Assembly: GCA_029851415.1 (NCBI GenBank)
Contig: CM056742.1
Location: forward strand, 56,360,454-56,424,453
Origin: Eretmocerus hayati
Taxonomy: Eukaryota > Arthropoda > Insecta > Hymenoptera > Aphelinidae
Direction: 5' to 3'
DNA length: 64,000 nucleotides
Shown: in pieces, positions 32,913 through 45,760 of the stretch
How the letters are laid out: each line of letters begins with the position of its first letter
Position numbering within the stretch: the stretch's first letter is position 1
Position numbers and translations under genes: made by a program
The notes under the pieces: generated by a model
Told to the model about the DNA's origin: nothing
The model's input: only the letters and a program-made list of their open reading frames with translations
Database searches by the model: none

Positions 32913-35900
32913 ACCCATTCCAGAAGATATTCTCCAAAATAATATAAAAAGTACGTCATTTAAATATTAACTCGACTGTCCTGTCATTTTTCTCAATCTC
33001 CACCTGTACTACGGAGATAGTGCTCGAAATATCGACGTGCCTGCTCTGTTATCCCCGTTGAAGTGCCAATCCGACTTTTCCCACGTCAGTCTAGAATTCA
33101 AACACTGCCACCTGAGCTCGACAGGTGCCCTTCGGGAGTGCCTGCGGGTATCTAGGGCGCGCAAGTTTTATTCGCAAATAGGCCTTTCTTGACTTCTTCC
33201 ACCCAGTGATGCTTTCCAAAGCAAGCTCTGTTATTGGGAGAAATCCTAGGCAGAGTACACCCCAACAAGCGAAACCGCAACCGACGCATCCCTTCAGGGT
33301 GACGTCACACTAGCGAAAAACTCACTCCATATCATGCCTGTATAAGTAATTTTCTTGGACAAGTGGGATTCCAAATACGTCTAGTAGCATATCCCATTGT
33401 CATCCTCACGGGACATTCCGATGTCATTCAACAGAAAACAAGTGGTTGAACTTGACGATTTTAAAAACTCATGAAAATTGTGACAAGAACATTCACGACT
33501 TTCCCGGCCGTCTTGATGATCAATTTGCGTTGCTCTCCAAGAATTCTCCATCAATACTGACTTGGTCTTGAGCTCTTTCTTGATTAGAACGACTACTGCC
33601 TTCGATTCACTCGATGTATTAAGCTCATTCCTCCCTATCTCTAAGTTCGTGTGAACTTCATTCGCCAGATGACCAGTCTCATATTCCTACAGTAACTCCC
33701 AAATTGATCATCGAGTTCCTTTCTCATCCCGTAGAAATTCAACCACCATCAAACTGATGGTGGTGGACTAAACTAGTCGTCAAAGATCTAAATAAAAAGG
33801 AAATTTTTAATGTCACTTGATTTCATTATAAACAATCGGTATCTCAGTAATAAAGTACAATGAATTATATGAATGCTGAGTTACATGGCACTTGAACAAT
33901 GAAGTAAGAAAAATATCATCATGGGCGTGGTCTTCCATACTCATTAAGCATTGATGTTCCTGAAATTGGAAAAATTCCTCGATATCTAGAACATGTTGCT
34001 TCGTCGAGGGGTTCACAGCACTACAGCAAATTCTATGCAAATCTACCGAAAATCGCTAATGTGAGAACCCCTCTTAACAAACGAGGTATCCTTCACGATT
34101 AAAAGTAAGATGAATCACCATCACACGCATCTTCTAGTCGTATTTTTTCCATCATATCTCTATTCCCTAAGTGGGATATAGTGATATTCTTCATTGTAAA
34201 CAGAGAAACAAACTATCAGCCATGGATTCAGATCTTACACTAGTTTTTTTTCGTTGTTGACATCTTACTATCCGTCCTCGACTATGTCGAATTTTTGAAG
34301 AATGATGATACCTTAGTTCATACCCACAGACACTGTGAATGATCTCATCGGCGTATGTAAATACAAAAAAAAAATTAGATCCTTGTCTTGTGCAACATTT
34401 TAAAATAACTTAGAGCCAGCATGTCGAAAAAAGGAGGAATTTCGGAAAATGGTAGATACTCCGACTCTCCATAAACGAATGGTGTCCTTCAAATATTTCA
34501 CGTAACACACCGATTAATTTATTTATAAGATCCTCATCTTTAGCCTCCTGTTACGCACCTTTGAATCAATTCCAGGGGAAACCGACTTGATATTAGGGTT
34601 AGTTATTTTACCACTACTACTATTATTATTTAACGCAGGTTCCAATTTCATAAAGGACAAGAGTTTCCGTATACCAATTTGATTCATCCCGAGAACATGA
34701 ATCATCACAGAAAAATCTCTCTTGCCCTTTAAATTTTGAATCATGAACGATTCAGAAACGGGAATGGATCATATTGTACATTTCATTCAAAAGGATCTCT
34801 CAAATACCGTTGAGCGCTCATTTTTTTCAATTTGTTTTAGTACTCTTAAGCCGCAAAAAAATCCATTCAATTCCACCAGTCTTAAAGTCGTGACTCGAAA
34901 GTCACGTGACCCCACCCGACTCACATAGTTTCTTAAAGCAAGAACTACCCTTCACTATAGAAGTGATCAAAGAGACCGAATTCAGTTCTGCCAGCCTCAC
35001 TGAGTGAGCCCTCAATCTGAATTGCTATCCCGAGACATCCAATTTCCGTCAATTTCATCGCGAGTTTGAGTTAATTCAATCGAACCAAAAGTTTATGAGA
35101 ACAAGTGATTTCAATATTCCTTAGGATATCTCAATCAACTTGAAAACTACTGGACTTGCATTTCTCAAAGCGTTCGTGATGTCTCACCAGAGGCATCGCT
35201 ACCATGGGGGGGGGGGTGGGACAAGTGTCATAGCCTTGATGATAATCAAAGCTACAAACTGGTACCAGTTTTCAGCGAAGAATAAATCATACTTCATTCG
35301 ATTAGTTTTCGTCACCATTCTACGGATAACTGTTTTACAAAATAGACAATGTCAAGCCTACCGTCTAGACTTTTCATGAAAATATTTCTTTTGTCCAGAA
35401 ACAGAGTAAACTCTATGGCTAGGGCGTTCCGTAAAATCTACAGAGGTTGATATAATAGATACGTACAGTAACATCGTTTCGCTTTATTAAAAAAAAAAAG
35501 ATTCTTACCCGAAAATGTTGAGCAATACCTCTTTCTTTCCTCTTTTACTGGTTCAACTTGAAGAAACCCACCCTACTCTTCTTCTACTCGAATTGATACT
35601 CCTCCCCTCAATTTCTATCACGTTACACATCTCTTTGGACTACTGCTAGCTTCAAACAAAAGAGAAAGAAATTAGCATGTTCCATTATTATCCTACCCGG
35701 ATTCCCATCGTGTGTAAATTGGAATCGCGTGAGTTGTGAACCACAACCAATAGTCAAGAATTCTCCACGTAAAAGTGTTTTGAAATATTTCACCAATAAT
35801 TGCCTTACCTCATTCAAAGACTGGTTGTCGATTCGACCATTCATCTGTGGAATTACCAAGTCTAACGTTTCTCTTTCAAATGGATAAACCAATCGCGATA

Positions 35901-36630
35901 CAATCTGGATTCCCCCATCTCATTATAGAGATACCAACAGAGAGCTACGGGCAATATCATGAATAATTTGAGAAAACTTATATAGTCAAGGTTCAGATGT
36001 TTGGAGAACCGATTTCAAAGTACGTCAAGGATGAAGTGACAAATTGTTGGAGTCGAATGATCATAGTCAAAAGATATTAAGTTTTCTTTCATCCCATCGA
36101 GCGGGAGGAAAGACAAGGTTTTCAGAGTTTCCAACCAGTTTTGCCGATCTAATTTACATACAAATTGCGTATCTACCCAACCTTGTCGAATTTTCAGACA
36201 TTAAGAAAACTCACGTAGGCTATCATGATATTCATCCTCTCCAATTGGTTGGGGGAACTACTTACTCATGAACTTGAATTACCTAATACTTATCGCCATT
36301 AACTTATTCTTTCAGGTACCCCGTCGATAGTTTGGGAGATTCGGTGTTTGAAACTAGCCATGGCTTTGGTTTGAGTTCATCCCGTAACACACATCTAAGC
36401 AATTTGACATTAACTGTCAAGTCGAGTAACCGTATACATCTCCTGAACTAATAGCTGAACTGAATTGATAGCTCTGGATAGAAACATCAAAATGAACTTC
36501 GCAGCTAGTCAATCTAAATTTGGAACTGTGAGCATTCGATTCACCACTTGAGGTGCAGCGTACCAAAACTACTCAATCGGACTAATACTGCTCGTGTAAA
36601 TTCTGTCTGACGTTCGAAAAGATTATAAAA
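32913..36630. other. Non-coding stretch
   Basis: 3.7 kb without a supported gene. A small perfect hairpin with a 10-bp stem and 3-nt loop (ACCACCATCA and complement) lies at 33743-33765, and a G-run near 35206-35216. Short frames such as 35140-35379 and 35623-35892 show no family features. Confidence 0.35.
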
Positions 36631-37064
36631 TACAGTATTCCTCGAACTCCAAGATGTTTTTGAGTTAAAAGTCATGGCTGGTTCTCTAAGGCGCACCTCC
36701 ACACAACCTAAATTTGCTGTTGTTTGCTCTAATCTCAAAATTCTTCCAGATTCGTCAACTTCATACTCATCGTGGAATTAGTTGGTAATGTTTGATCTCA
36801 TTTTTGCCTTACAATAGTCGAGATTTATATTCACTTAGCTGACGAATTTTGTTGAAAAACGTCTCAAAACTGCAAAAAATCGAGAATGTATGTCAAAATG
36901 GGCCCATTACCAACTAATTCCACGATGAGTATGAAGTTGACGAATCTGGAAGAATTTTGAGATTAGAGCAAACAACAGCAAATTTAGGTTGTGTGGAGGT
37001 GCGCCTTAGAGAACCAGCCATGACTTTTAACTCAAAAACATCTTGGAGTTCGAGGAATACTGTA
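36631..37064. repeat. Perfect inverted repeat, 160-bp arms
   Basis: 36631-36790 and 36905-37064 read as exact reverse complements around a 114-bp spacer. The shared 36-residue start of two opposing short frames (36541-36738 and 36957-37160) is the same arm translated twice. Confidence 0.93.
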
Positions 37065-37699
37065 TGGTTTTCGCTTCTAACACGCCCACCTCAGCGGGAA
37101 TGGATCTCTCAGTACTCACGTATTGGAGCTCCATGCAGAGACTCTGAGAGGATGTGGTGATTTGATTACACATGGACATCCCCATTCCTCATAAAAATGC
37201 ACGGTCTCAGGGTGGTTTGCTGAGGCATAATGGCCTCATCGATTGGAAAACGAACATTCCTCTTATAATTTCATCATTTTTGAGGGAAAGAGGTATCTTC
37301 ACGATTCACTAATGGTTGGAGTTTACAATGAACCAGCTAGTTGGAACTTTTGGGGAGAACTACTACGGTGTAGAAACACGGGAACGTAGGTGAGATGGGG
37401 TACGGAACGGATACCTCTGATTATTCTTACGAGCAGCAACGGACCACGCCATGAGGCTCACATACATGGACAGGAACTGAATCGAATGAAAAAGTAGGAT
37501 TGTATTGGGTATTTACTCGTATATCAATGACGAGTGGAGGCGTATGAAGGGACTCCGGAACTTCCAAGGGGACAAATGGACATGGCCGAATATGAGCCTC
37601 GTAACTTCGTTTGAATCAGACACCGATCGAGAGGAGTGGTGATTTGCTTGGAAGTAAGTGGAATACGCTTCGTGACTCAACTCTTTTAGCAGGGATTCA
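37065..37699. other. Non-coding stretch
   Basis: No supported feature. Confidence 0.35.
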
Positions 37700-38980
37700 C
37701 TGTACTAATCACACACGAAAACAGATAAGGAGACTTGGCAATTGACACGGATACGAACGAAGATGGATGGAGAGGTTATGTCAACAGATGCTGAGGGCGG
37801 GGAAAGGGGCGGACACGGACAAGAACGGACTTAGGTTCATCACTCACGTACGCAGACAAAAACGAGCCATGCCATTATATGTAACACGTGTAAAAACGGA
37901 CGAAAGACTGGTGCATTGAGACAGGTGGAGATGGACACGGGCAGAAACGCACTGAGCTTCGTATAGATCCCCCACGAACAAAACAGGCGATGGCATCCTA
38001 CCGGACACGGGTGAAACGGGCGTTAGGACTTGTGCATTGACACGAGCAAGAGCGGACTGAGCCTCTTGATCTTCCTACACGGACAGGAGCGGGTGAAGAG
38101 ACTTGCGCATAGTTACGGGTAGAAACGGATACGATCGAAAATGAACTGATCTTCGTATTCCTCCCACACGGATAGCGAAAACAAACTGATCTTCGTATTC
38201 CTCCTACCCGAACGGGCGATGCTATTTTACCGGACACGGGCAAAACGGTCGCGAAGATTTGGGCATAGACACGGGTGGGAACGAACTGGGCTTCGTAATA
38301 ATCACACACGGACTTGAATGGGTGATGGCATCATACCGGACATGGGCGAAAATGGGCGAGAAGACTTGGGGGTTGACATGGGTAGACACGGATTCGTGCG
38401 TAAACGGACTAAGTTTCGTTTTTCTCACAAACGGACACGAATGGGCTATGCTATTATACCGAACACGGGCAAAAATCGGCCGAGGAGACTTCGGCATTGA
38501 CACGGGCAGGAACGAGTACGGGCGAAAACGACAGTGCTTCGTATTTGTTCAACACGGGCAGAAACGGGTAATGGTATCATACCAGACACGGATATGAAGA
38601 TTCCGGCGTCGACACGGGCAGGTACGGACACGAGTGAAAATGGACAGTGCTTTGTATTTTTCCCGTACGGACAGAAACAGATGATGGCATCATACCATAT
38701 ACGGGCAAAAACGAGGGAGAAGACTTCGCTGTTGGCACGGGCAGAAACGGACACGAGTGAAAACGAACAGTGCTTAGTATTCTTCCCACACGGACAGGAA
38801 CGGGTAATGGTATCCTATCAAACACGGGCAAAAACTGGCGAGAAGACTTGTATACATTGACACGGGCAAAAACGGACAACACTCTGTAACTTGCCTACAT
38901 GGACAGAAACGGGCATGATACCAGGAGAGAGTTTGCAAACACACGGACGCACACGGGTTGTCTAGGGAGCTGCATTCATA
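37700..38980. repeat. Diverged minisatellite, roughly 120-bp period
   Basis: About ten units, each with TTGACACGGGCA.AAACGGA, CTTCGTATT.TTCCCACACGG and ATGGCATC.TACCGGACACGGG words. Units are clearest from about 38240 to 38890. The left edge is uncertain because copies decay. Long overlapping frames on both strands (37998-38882) come from this GC-richer repeat and are not genes. Confidence 0.8.
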
Positions 38981-39202
38981 TTTACAAAACGGGAGTCAGA
39001 CGGAATTAGCCCGTTTTACACAGCATTGGGTATTCTAGACACGGATTCCACAGGAGACGACTGCGGGTACCCACTCTCAAAAAAAAGTCTCGTCTAAATT
39101 TCTCCTTGAGAGAAAAAATGCGAAACATATATTAAGCTATTGTGTTGCACTCTGCCTCACTGTAAATATTTTGTGGCTTTCAAATGTTATCTGCACTCGC
39201 TT

Positions 39203-41037
39203 GGGATATGATGGGTTCCGCCAAAGCGACCTACGGGGAGAAGTCGTCTCTCGGATTCCTTTTTAACCTTACTTATTCGATTTTATGGTCAAAAATAGGA
39301 ACTTCGGACGACCTATGGGGCCCAAAAGAAATCTCATCCCTCCGTTGTATGCATATTTGTGAAAAATGTGAAAACTCATCATGTGAAAATCGATGCTCCT
39401 TTATTCACTATAATGATGATGTCTTGAGTTTTCCGACAGGTGCAAACTTGCGGTTTGCGGCATCTGAAAGGGCGTCAAAAAACCTATCAAAAACGTTGTT
39501 GTGAAATTCTTTTCAACGCTTTGGAGGGCTCCTGGAGCTAAAAAGGTGTTTTTCACTAAATGGTCAATTTCTCATGGAGCCAATTTTCTATTTTCCTGAA
39601 AATCTCATATAGTACGTAAAATTCGGGGTTCTTTCAGAGAAGGATGGTCACAGAGAAGTTTGGGGTGATTCAAGTGACTTATTAGCAGTTTTCTGAGATG
39701 GAATTTTTTTCAGTATCAAAAAAACATCATTTTTTGGGCATGCGCAGAGACTTAGGCTCTTGGAACCAATTTTGACAAAAAGCTGATGAAATTTCCTATA
39801 AGATGACTACCTGCCGAGTTCAAATTCATGCACTCAAACAGGATCTACGACACAATAAATTACATCGAATCAAAAGCACGTGGACATGCAACCCATTAGC
39901 GCCTGCTGAGACGACATGTTCAGTATTGAGAACGAGAAGGGTGGGGAGATTTTATTGACGATAAAAAGGCGTTCCACCAACATTCTGTTTCGGTCGATAC
40001 CTCGCGCCCAAGTTCGTCTTTTAGAATTCGCTTGACCCATGACTTATGTGATCCAGGACCCAATCGCACGTTTTTTTGACCTCTCAAAGGTTCATCTATA
40101 TCACTTCTGGATAAAAAATTGCCGACGGAACACCATTTTGGGTGTAAAAAATCGTGTTTTCTCGGCAAACATTGAATGTGGACCTCCAGCATCGTCTCGA
40201 ATGAAATTTTTGATTACATATTCTGAAAGTTTAGACAATTTTACGTTGAATTCATGTGATCCGAATTTTTCTCAACGGCTATTTTGTACACAAAAAAGGA
40301 CCCCAGAAAGATCTCGTGAATGTGTCGTCTCGGCAGGCGCTAATGGGTTGAATGTCCACGAGCTTTTGATTCGATGTAATTCCTTGTGTTGTAGATCCTG
40401 TTTGGGTGCATGAATTCGAACTCTGCAGGTAGTCATGTTATAGGAAATTTTATCAGCTTATTGTCAAAATTAGTCCCATGAGCCCAAGTTTCTGCGCATG
40501 CGCAGAAAATGATGTGTTCCTGTGACTGTAAAAAATTTCATTTCCGAAAACTGCTCATAAGTCACTTGAATCATCCCAAACTTCTCTGAGACGATTCTTT
40601 TCTGAAAGAACCGAGAATTTTACTTACTATATTTGATTTCCAGGAAATTGAAGAAATGGCTTTTTGAGAAATTAACCATTTAGTGAGAAACTCTTTTCTA
40701 GCTCCAGGAGCCTTCCAAAGCGTTGGAAATAACTTCGCAACAATGTTTCCGATGGTTTTCTTCAGGCCCTTTCAGATGCCGCAATCCACAAGTTTGTACC
40801 TGTCGAAAAACTCAAGATATCATCATTATAGTGAATAGAAAAGCATCGGTTTTCACATGATGAATTTTCACTTTTTTACGGATATGCGTGCAACAGAGGG
40901 ATGGAATTTTTTTTGGGTCCCATAGGTGGTCCAAAGTTCCTATTTTTGACCATAGAATCGAAAAAATGAGGCTAAAGAGAAATCCGAGAGATGGCCTCTT
41001 CCCGCGAATCGCTTTGGGGTGGAATCCATCATATACA
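39203..41037. repeat. Inverted repeat, diverged arms of about 715 bp
   Basis: Left arm about 39203-39916, right arm about 40322-41037, with frequent substitutions. Landmarks include TTTATGGTCAAAAATAGGAAC (20 of these near 39281) and its complement near 40940, AGCTCCAGGAGCC near the middle, and GCGCCTGCTGAGACGACA at the inner edge. The 405-bp centre has opposing short frames, neither recognisable. Probably an old foldback element or inverted duplication without a transposase. Confidence 0.8.
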
Positions 41038-42002
41038 GGTCTTCCTGGATGCTTTTTGCGGGGGTGGAGTGCTGATTGTGATTTTGTAGTTCTTGGAAAG
41101 TCATTCGTATGGTGTTGCTGTCTCTCTGATACGCCATTCCTATGAACTTCTGTGTAAATTTCATGTACGTAACGGTGGTAGAAGGATTGGAGCGTGTGTC
41201 TCTTTAAGATCAAATTCACACCCGGGTCCATCAGTCATTGACTTCAATGTGGAGGGAACGCTTTTCTTCACTTCCGGAAGCTCTGGTATTCCATGTTGTG
41301 TTTCTCATATCAGTTATCCGCCGTTCGTCTGAAACCGAAGATCAAGAGATTTTCGTTCCGGCGCCACGTTCTATTCCAAGTGCACGCACCGGTAATCGTG
41401 ATTCTGCTCGCCGTGACAGGAGTCATGCAGTGCCTCCATCAAAAGCCTGGGCTTTCAGAGGTGAATGTTCTCATCTTTCAACCATTCAACGTGATAGAAA
41501 TACTACTGGCCTGCGCTCTCCTAATCGTTGAAGGGCTGCCCCCGTGGGTGATTGCGATTGCGAGTACTTTCGCCCGCCGAACCATTCGTCGAGTGGCGTT
41601 CATCGAACTCATCAGGTAAGTCTCATCGCTTTCAGCTAGAATGACGTGTAAGTTTATTTGGCTGTTGTCGCATCGCAGTCTCGTTGCCGCCCGCCCTTTG
41701 TGCGAACAATTGGATCAACTTCGATTCCTTCCCGCGAAATGTAATTTGCTCACTCATTTAACCGCCTGATTCACAATTCGGATGGTTTAGGTCATGATTT
41801 TAGGTCTCACAGCGATGAAAGTTCCCAAGATTAAGTATCCATACAACAAGGATCATTTTCATGCCAAAGTTGGTTTAATCGATACGAATGAAAGCTTATG
41901 CAATGGTAGAGTTGTCAGGTTTTGTATGGAGTTATCTCTTATGTGCTGGGTTTCCCCACAAGAATTTGACTACTTCATCCTCCTTTTCGAGCGAAAATAT
42001 CG
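41038..42002. other. Unassigned stretch; possible exon edge
   Basis: 41240-41615 is GC-richer, open in two frames, and ends at a good splice donor ATCAG|GTAAGT (41616). It could be an exon of a host gene, but no domain is recognisable and no acceptor partner is identified. Confidence 0.25.
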
Positions 42003-42320
42003 TCTCTGAGTAAGAACATTGCTCCTCATTTCTTCACTGAAGACACTGTTAACTCAAGCTGAAGAGTTAATCACAATTATGATGAATACCTTCCTTGGAG
42101 ACTTTGTTTTCTCTGAGTGAGAACATTGCTCTCAACTTCTTCACTGCAGACTCTGAATCTCAAAAATAATAAAAACCTCTCTCGAAGACCTTGTTAACTC
42201 TGAGTGGAACATTGCTTTCAAGTTCTCCACTGGAGATCCTCTTAACTCGAGCTGAAGACTGAATCTCAGAAATAATAGAAACCTCTCTCAACGACCTTGT
42301 TATCTATGAGTAAAAACCTC
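42003..42320. repeat. Degenerate tandem repeat, about three copies of 85-110 bp
   Basis: CTCTGAGT.AGAACATTGCT starts units near 42003, 42112 and 42199, and a decayed one near 42305. Each includes TTCTTCACTG.AGAC and CTTGTTA.CT words. Confidence 0.75.
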
Positions 42321-43619
42321 CGTAGACGCCAATTATTCCGATCAGTCCTCCCGTTAGATTCAATACTTCATTCAAACTGTGGTTCTCCGCATAGGTGTTC
42401 TCCGTATCGTTGAAATCTCGCGTTTCATAACGGTGAACGCTGGTTTTTTCTCGTCCCAGGAAAGTTTATTTTCCTTCATTCATTCATTTCCTTTTATCAC
42501 AAACGAGAAACTCGCGTCGATGCCTTATCTGAATTCGAGAATTGAATTATGAGATGATACTCTAATAACAAGTTTATCATGTGCAATATCGTGGAAAATC
42601 TTGATTGACCCCCCGACTCCGTAGTAATACTTGCAAAATATGGCTTTGTAATGAGTAATGACCCATCACCCTAAGTATTCTTGACATCTGAAATTTATAT
42701 AACCCATAAACTATCAGAAGAACCTAATACTACCCTCAATAATTACATGCTTACTGTAAGTGGAATTCTTGAATTTATATTAATTGGCCTAAATCGTGAG
42801 CTTGGATTTCGAAGTGGATAGATGCTGATTCGGCAGACTTGTGACATTTGATTGAGCCATATCCGCGTCGCTGACATACATTGCATAATTCAGTCTCGTA
42901 ATTTTCTTTCGACATTTTCCTAGAATTTTCAGTGACCCGTGTTTGTTATGGAGATCGAGAACGATCTCTTGTCTGTAGTGTATATCCGTGCCTGGATAGT
43001 TGGATAAGTCTGTATTGTGCGTGAATATCAAATCACCTCAGGAAAAATACTCCTATCGATCCAAGAGTTGCAATTTTCTACCCCATTCATTATTATAATC
43101 CAAATGGAATAGTATGCTATTGTGCTACAAAAATACGCTGCTGAATGATATTAGCAGAATGCTTTCTCACGTCGAAATGTGCTGACCATTGTAGACCAAT
43201 AGACTATAATTTTGAAATTATTCATCATATTCACCAATCGTTTTTTCATTGATAAAAGATTCATGATTCAATTGGTAGAGATAGATATGAATGAAAATTA
43301 CATATTAACCAATTGACGGAAAATGATGAAAAAATGGTTGTTTAGGTGAAGCAAAATTTGATGTGTTGATTCCGAGAAAAGATATTTGAATAAGAAATAA
43401 TCAATTTTCGGAAAATTCTGACATTTTTATTTTCGAAGAGTCATTTATCGAGAACTGTTCGATAGATTGAGTTATAAATCCTCTCAGCACATCTTTGCAT
43501 GGTGCTCTACCTCCCACATGAATTTAAGAAAGATCGATCGAAAGGCTGAGGAGAAACCGTTGTCGGAAAAAGTAAGTGTAATAACAGATACAACCGGACA
43601 TGCACATCGACAGAGATAG
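42321..43619. other. Non-coding stretch
   Basis: No supported feature. Confidence 0.35.
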
Positions 43620-43680
43620 TTAACCCTCTAGCGCCCAGTGGGTCCCGTGGGACCCACTTCCAAAATCCAGACATGACAAG
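43620..43680 (+). mobile_element. piggyBac-like terminal fragment
   Basis: TTAA at 43620-43623 is followed by CCCTCTAGCGCCCA and the palindrome GTGGGTCCCGTGGGACCCAC. TTAA plus CCC termini with such a palindrome next to the end are seen in piggyBac-type elements. The matching opposite end was not found, so this is a remnant or a MITE of unknown length. Confidence 0.4.
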
Positions 43681-44713
43681 CACCACGGCAATATTTCGGC
43701 AATTGTGCATAGTAATGGCTTTCTTCTAGGACAAAACTAAAAGTCTATCATGATACGAGGCCCTGATAAAGCGTACATAGTTTTCGGAATCACGCGAAAC
43801 TCAGCGCTTTCGCGACGCTCGACAAGGACGTGAGTTTACGGTCTAAATCGATTCATATTGAGATGCGAATGACTCCTAAGTATCCAATACCTATTGGAAC
43901 CTCTATTTTGAGCCTCCCTAAGCTCCCGAATATTCGTAGGACCAGGTTTGTAATTGTAGAATCTATGGCTGAGCAATTCATGTGGAAATAGCGGTATTAC
44001 GTTGAATCTACATGAAGGAATTCCTATTGTAAGTTCTCGATTTTTGCGATCGATTTGAAAGACGGAATGTCAAGTCCGTGTATTTAGGAGCGTTTCATGT
44101 GATACTCAATACTAAAAGGAGGACAAGGAAAATGAGTATTATCTGTCTCAGAGCATGGGTTTCCGGCTCTAAACAACCATCTAAACAGGCCGTTCAGAGT
44201 CATGTAGACTCATCGCGTCGGGGTTCTTCGCCAGACATCAATCATCAGAGACTTCAGAATCCAAATTTTGGAATACTTCAATTGATAAGCTTTGTACCAA
44301 TAGGTCTCTAGCGTTGGTAGCCTGGGAACAATTGAAATGTTTACGAAAAGACTCGAAAGATTCTCTTCGAACCGCTGACTCAAGTCCGGGTTCGACTCTA
44401 ATAACACGGATTTTTTAATTTCCGGACTTGGCCAATGATTGAAGTGATAGACTTTGTGCAAATTCAATTTCTCCACCCAAAGTCGTAGTACAATTAACCC
44501 GCAAGGTTGAGGAGCGAAGAATCCGCGAGCCGGTTCCCAAGTTTTGATAAGGGAGGTGAATTTGGTAGACACATGAGTTCACCAGCTCGCAGTTACTGAT
44601 TCTCCAAGTAACAACGATTGGGTGGAACACTTTCACTGACGCAATGAGTTCTAAGGTTACGGGAAAGAGAAGGAGTCGTAGACTCTGGGATTTGGATCCG
44701 TATACGAGTATTA
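43681..44713. other. Non-coding stretch
   Basis: Possibly interior of the piggyBac-like remnant at its left. No gene is supported. Confidence 0.3.
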
Positions 44714-44953
44714 CCCTGCCGAAAAAAAGCAGCTGATTTCTCAGCTGAGAAATCAGCTGAGATCACAGGTGAATTCACAGCTGAGATCTCAGCTGAGATC
44801 ACAGCTGATTTCTCATGCCAAATTCACAGCTGAGAAATCAGCTGTGATCTCAGCTGATATTTTAAAATTTATTTATTAAAAATAAATTCTTCTCCAAGCT
44901 TTCTAGGCTAATTTTTCATGTTCTAGGTGGTTAAGTGTCGCAACTAGATTAAG

Positions 44954-45067
44954 AAAAAACGTAATTAAATCATTAAAAATTTGCACTTACGGGGATTTGA
45001 ACCTGGGCCCTTCACCTTACAGCAACTCACTAGCCACGACACTTAGCCGACTGCGCCATCGAGGATG
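44954..45067 (-). ncRNA. tRNA-like module in left arm of member 2
   Basis: On the minus strand box A TGGCGCAGTCGG is at 45047-45058 and box B GGTTCAAATCC at 44993-45003. The longer box spacing (about 43 bp) leaves room for a variable arm as in tRNA-Leu or tRNA-Ser, but stems pair poorly. A T-run lies downstream on the same strand. Reads outward. Confidence 0.6.
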
Positions 45068-45378
45068 TGTCAGTGGAGGATACAGAACAGGTATATCAGG
45101 ATTTCGGTCTGTCCTGGATAAGGTTCAGAGTGTAATAAAATAACTGTTATAATATTTGCTAACTCGCTTGACTTGAAGTACTGCTATTTTCGTACTTTAT
45201 ATTTAATTCTATGAATGATCCAGAGAAAAAAATACTCCAAAATTAATGGAACAGGCGGAAGGGGGAAATCATTCATATAGCTTTCGGTTTTCTTTTGTTG
45301 GGAGGAGAAAACCAACTTTCGGCCGATTGAGCCTTCTCCTTTCTCTCTTGTTGCTTTTACGGCCACGTATATATATAA

Positions 45379-45760
45379 GGTAAGTGTACCTAATATCCCC
45401 CCTAAGCCGTTTTGCCCATAGTTTTTGTCCACTCGAATATTTTTCAACGTCCCTTAGCTTACTTTGAAGCTTGTTCCAAGGCCTTCAAAACGAGCTAAGG
45501 TAGGTTCAATATCGACCGACTCGAGCTGAGCCATCACAATTTTGCCAAGAAATTTTTTTTTGCGAGTTTGCAAAAGGGTGTACCCAACGTGCCCCCATTA
45601 GCAATTTCCTCAACAGCTCTGGTCTACCTCAACATTTTTTAATGTACTTTGGCTCATTATGAAGCTTATTTTAAGACCTTAAAATTGAGCTAGAGTACGT
45701 CTGGTTTCAATCAATTAGAGACGAGCTGTCTTAATTTTGTCCCCAAAAACGATGTAAGTC
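45379..45760. repeat. Two direct copies of a 194-bp subterminal unit
   Basis: GTGTACC heads each copy (45384 and 45578), followed by a C-run, then GAAGCTT.TT..AAG.CCTT.AAA..GAGCTA and GAGCTG..... A reversed GGTACAC lies at 46277-46283 and GTGTACC also occurs in member 1 at 9854. Mirrored in the right arm near 52510-52890. Confidence 0.65.

Noticed and set aside
37998..38882. Overlapping 100-codon proteins
   Set aside because: They are translations of a minisatellite, open on both strands.
41238..41619. Host exon with a GTAAGT donor
   Set aside because: One donor-like site and a short open stretch are not enough without a domain or acceptor, so it is only noted as possible.
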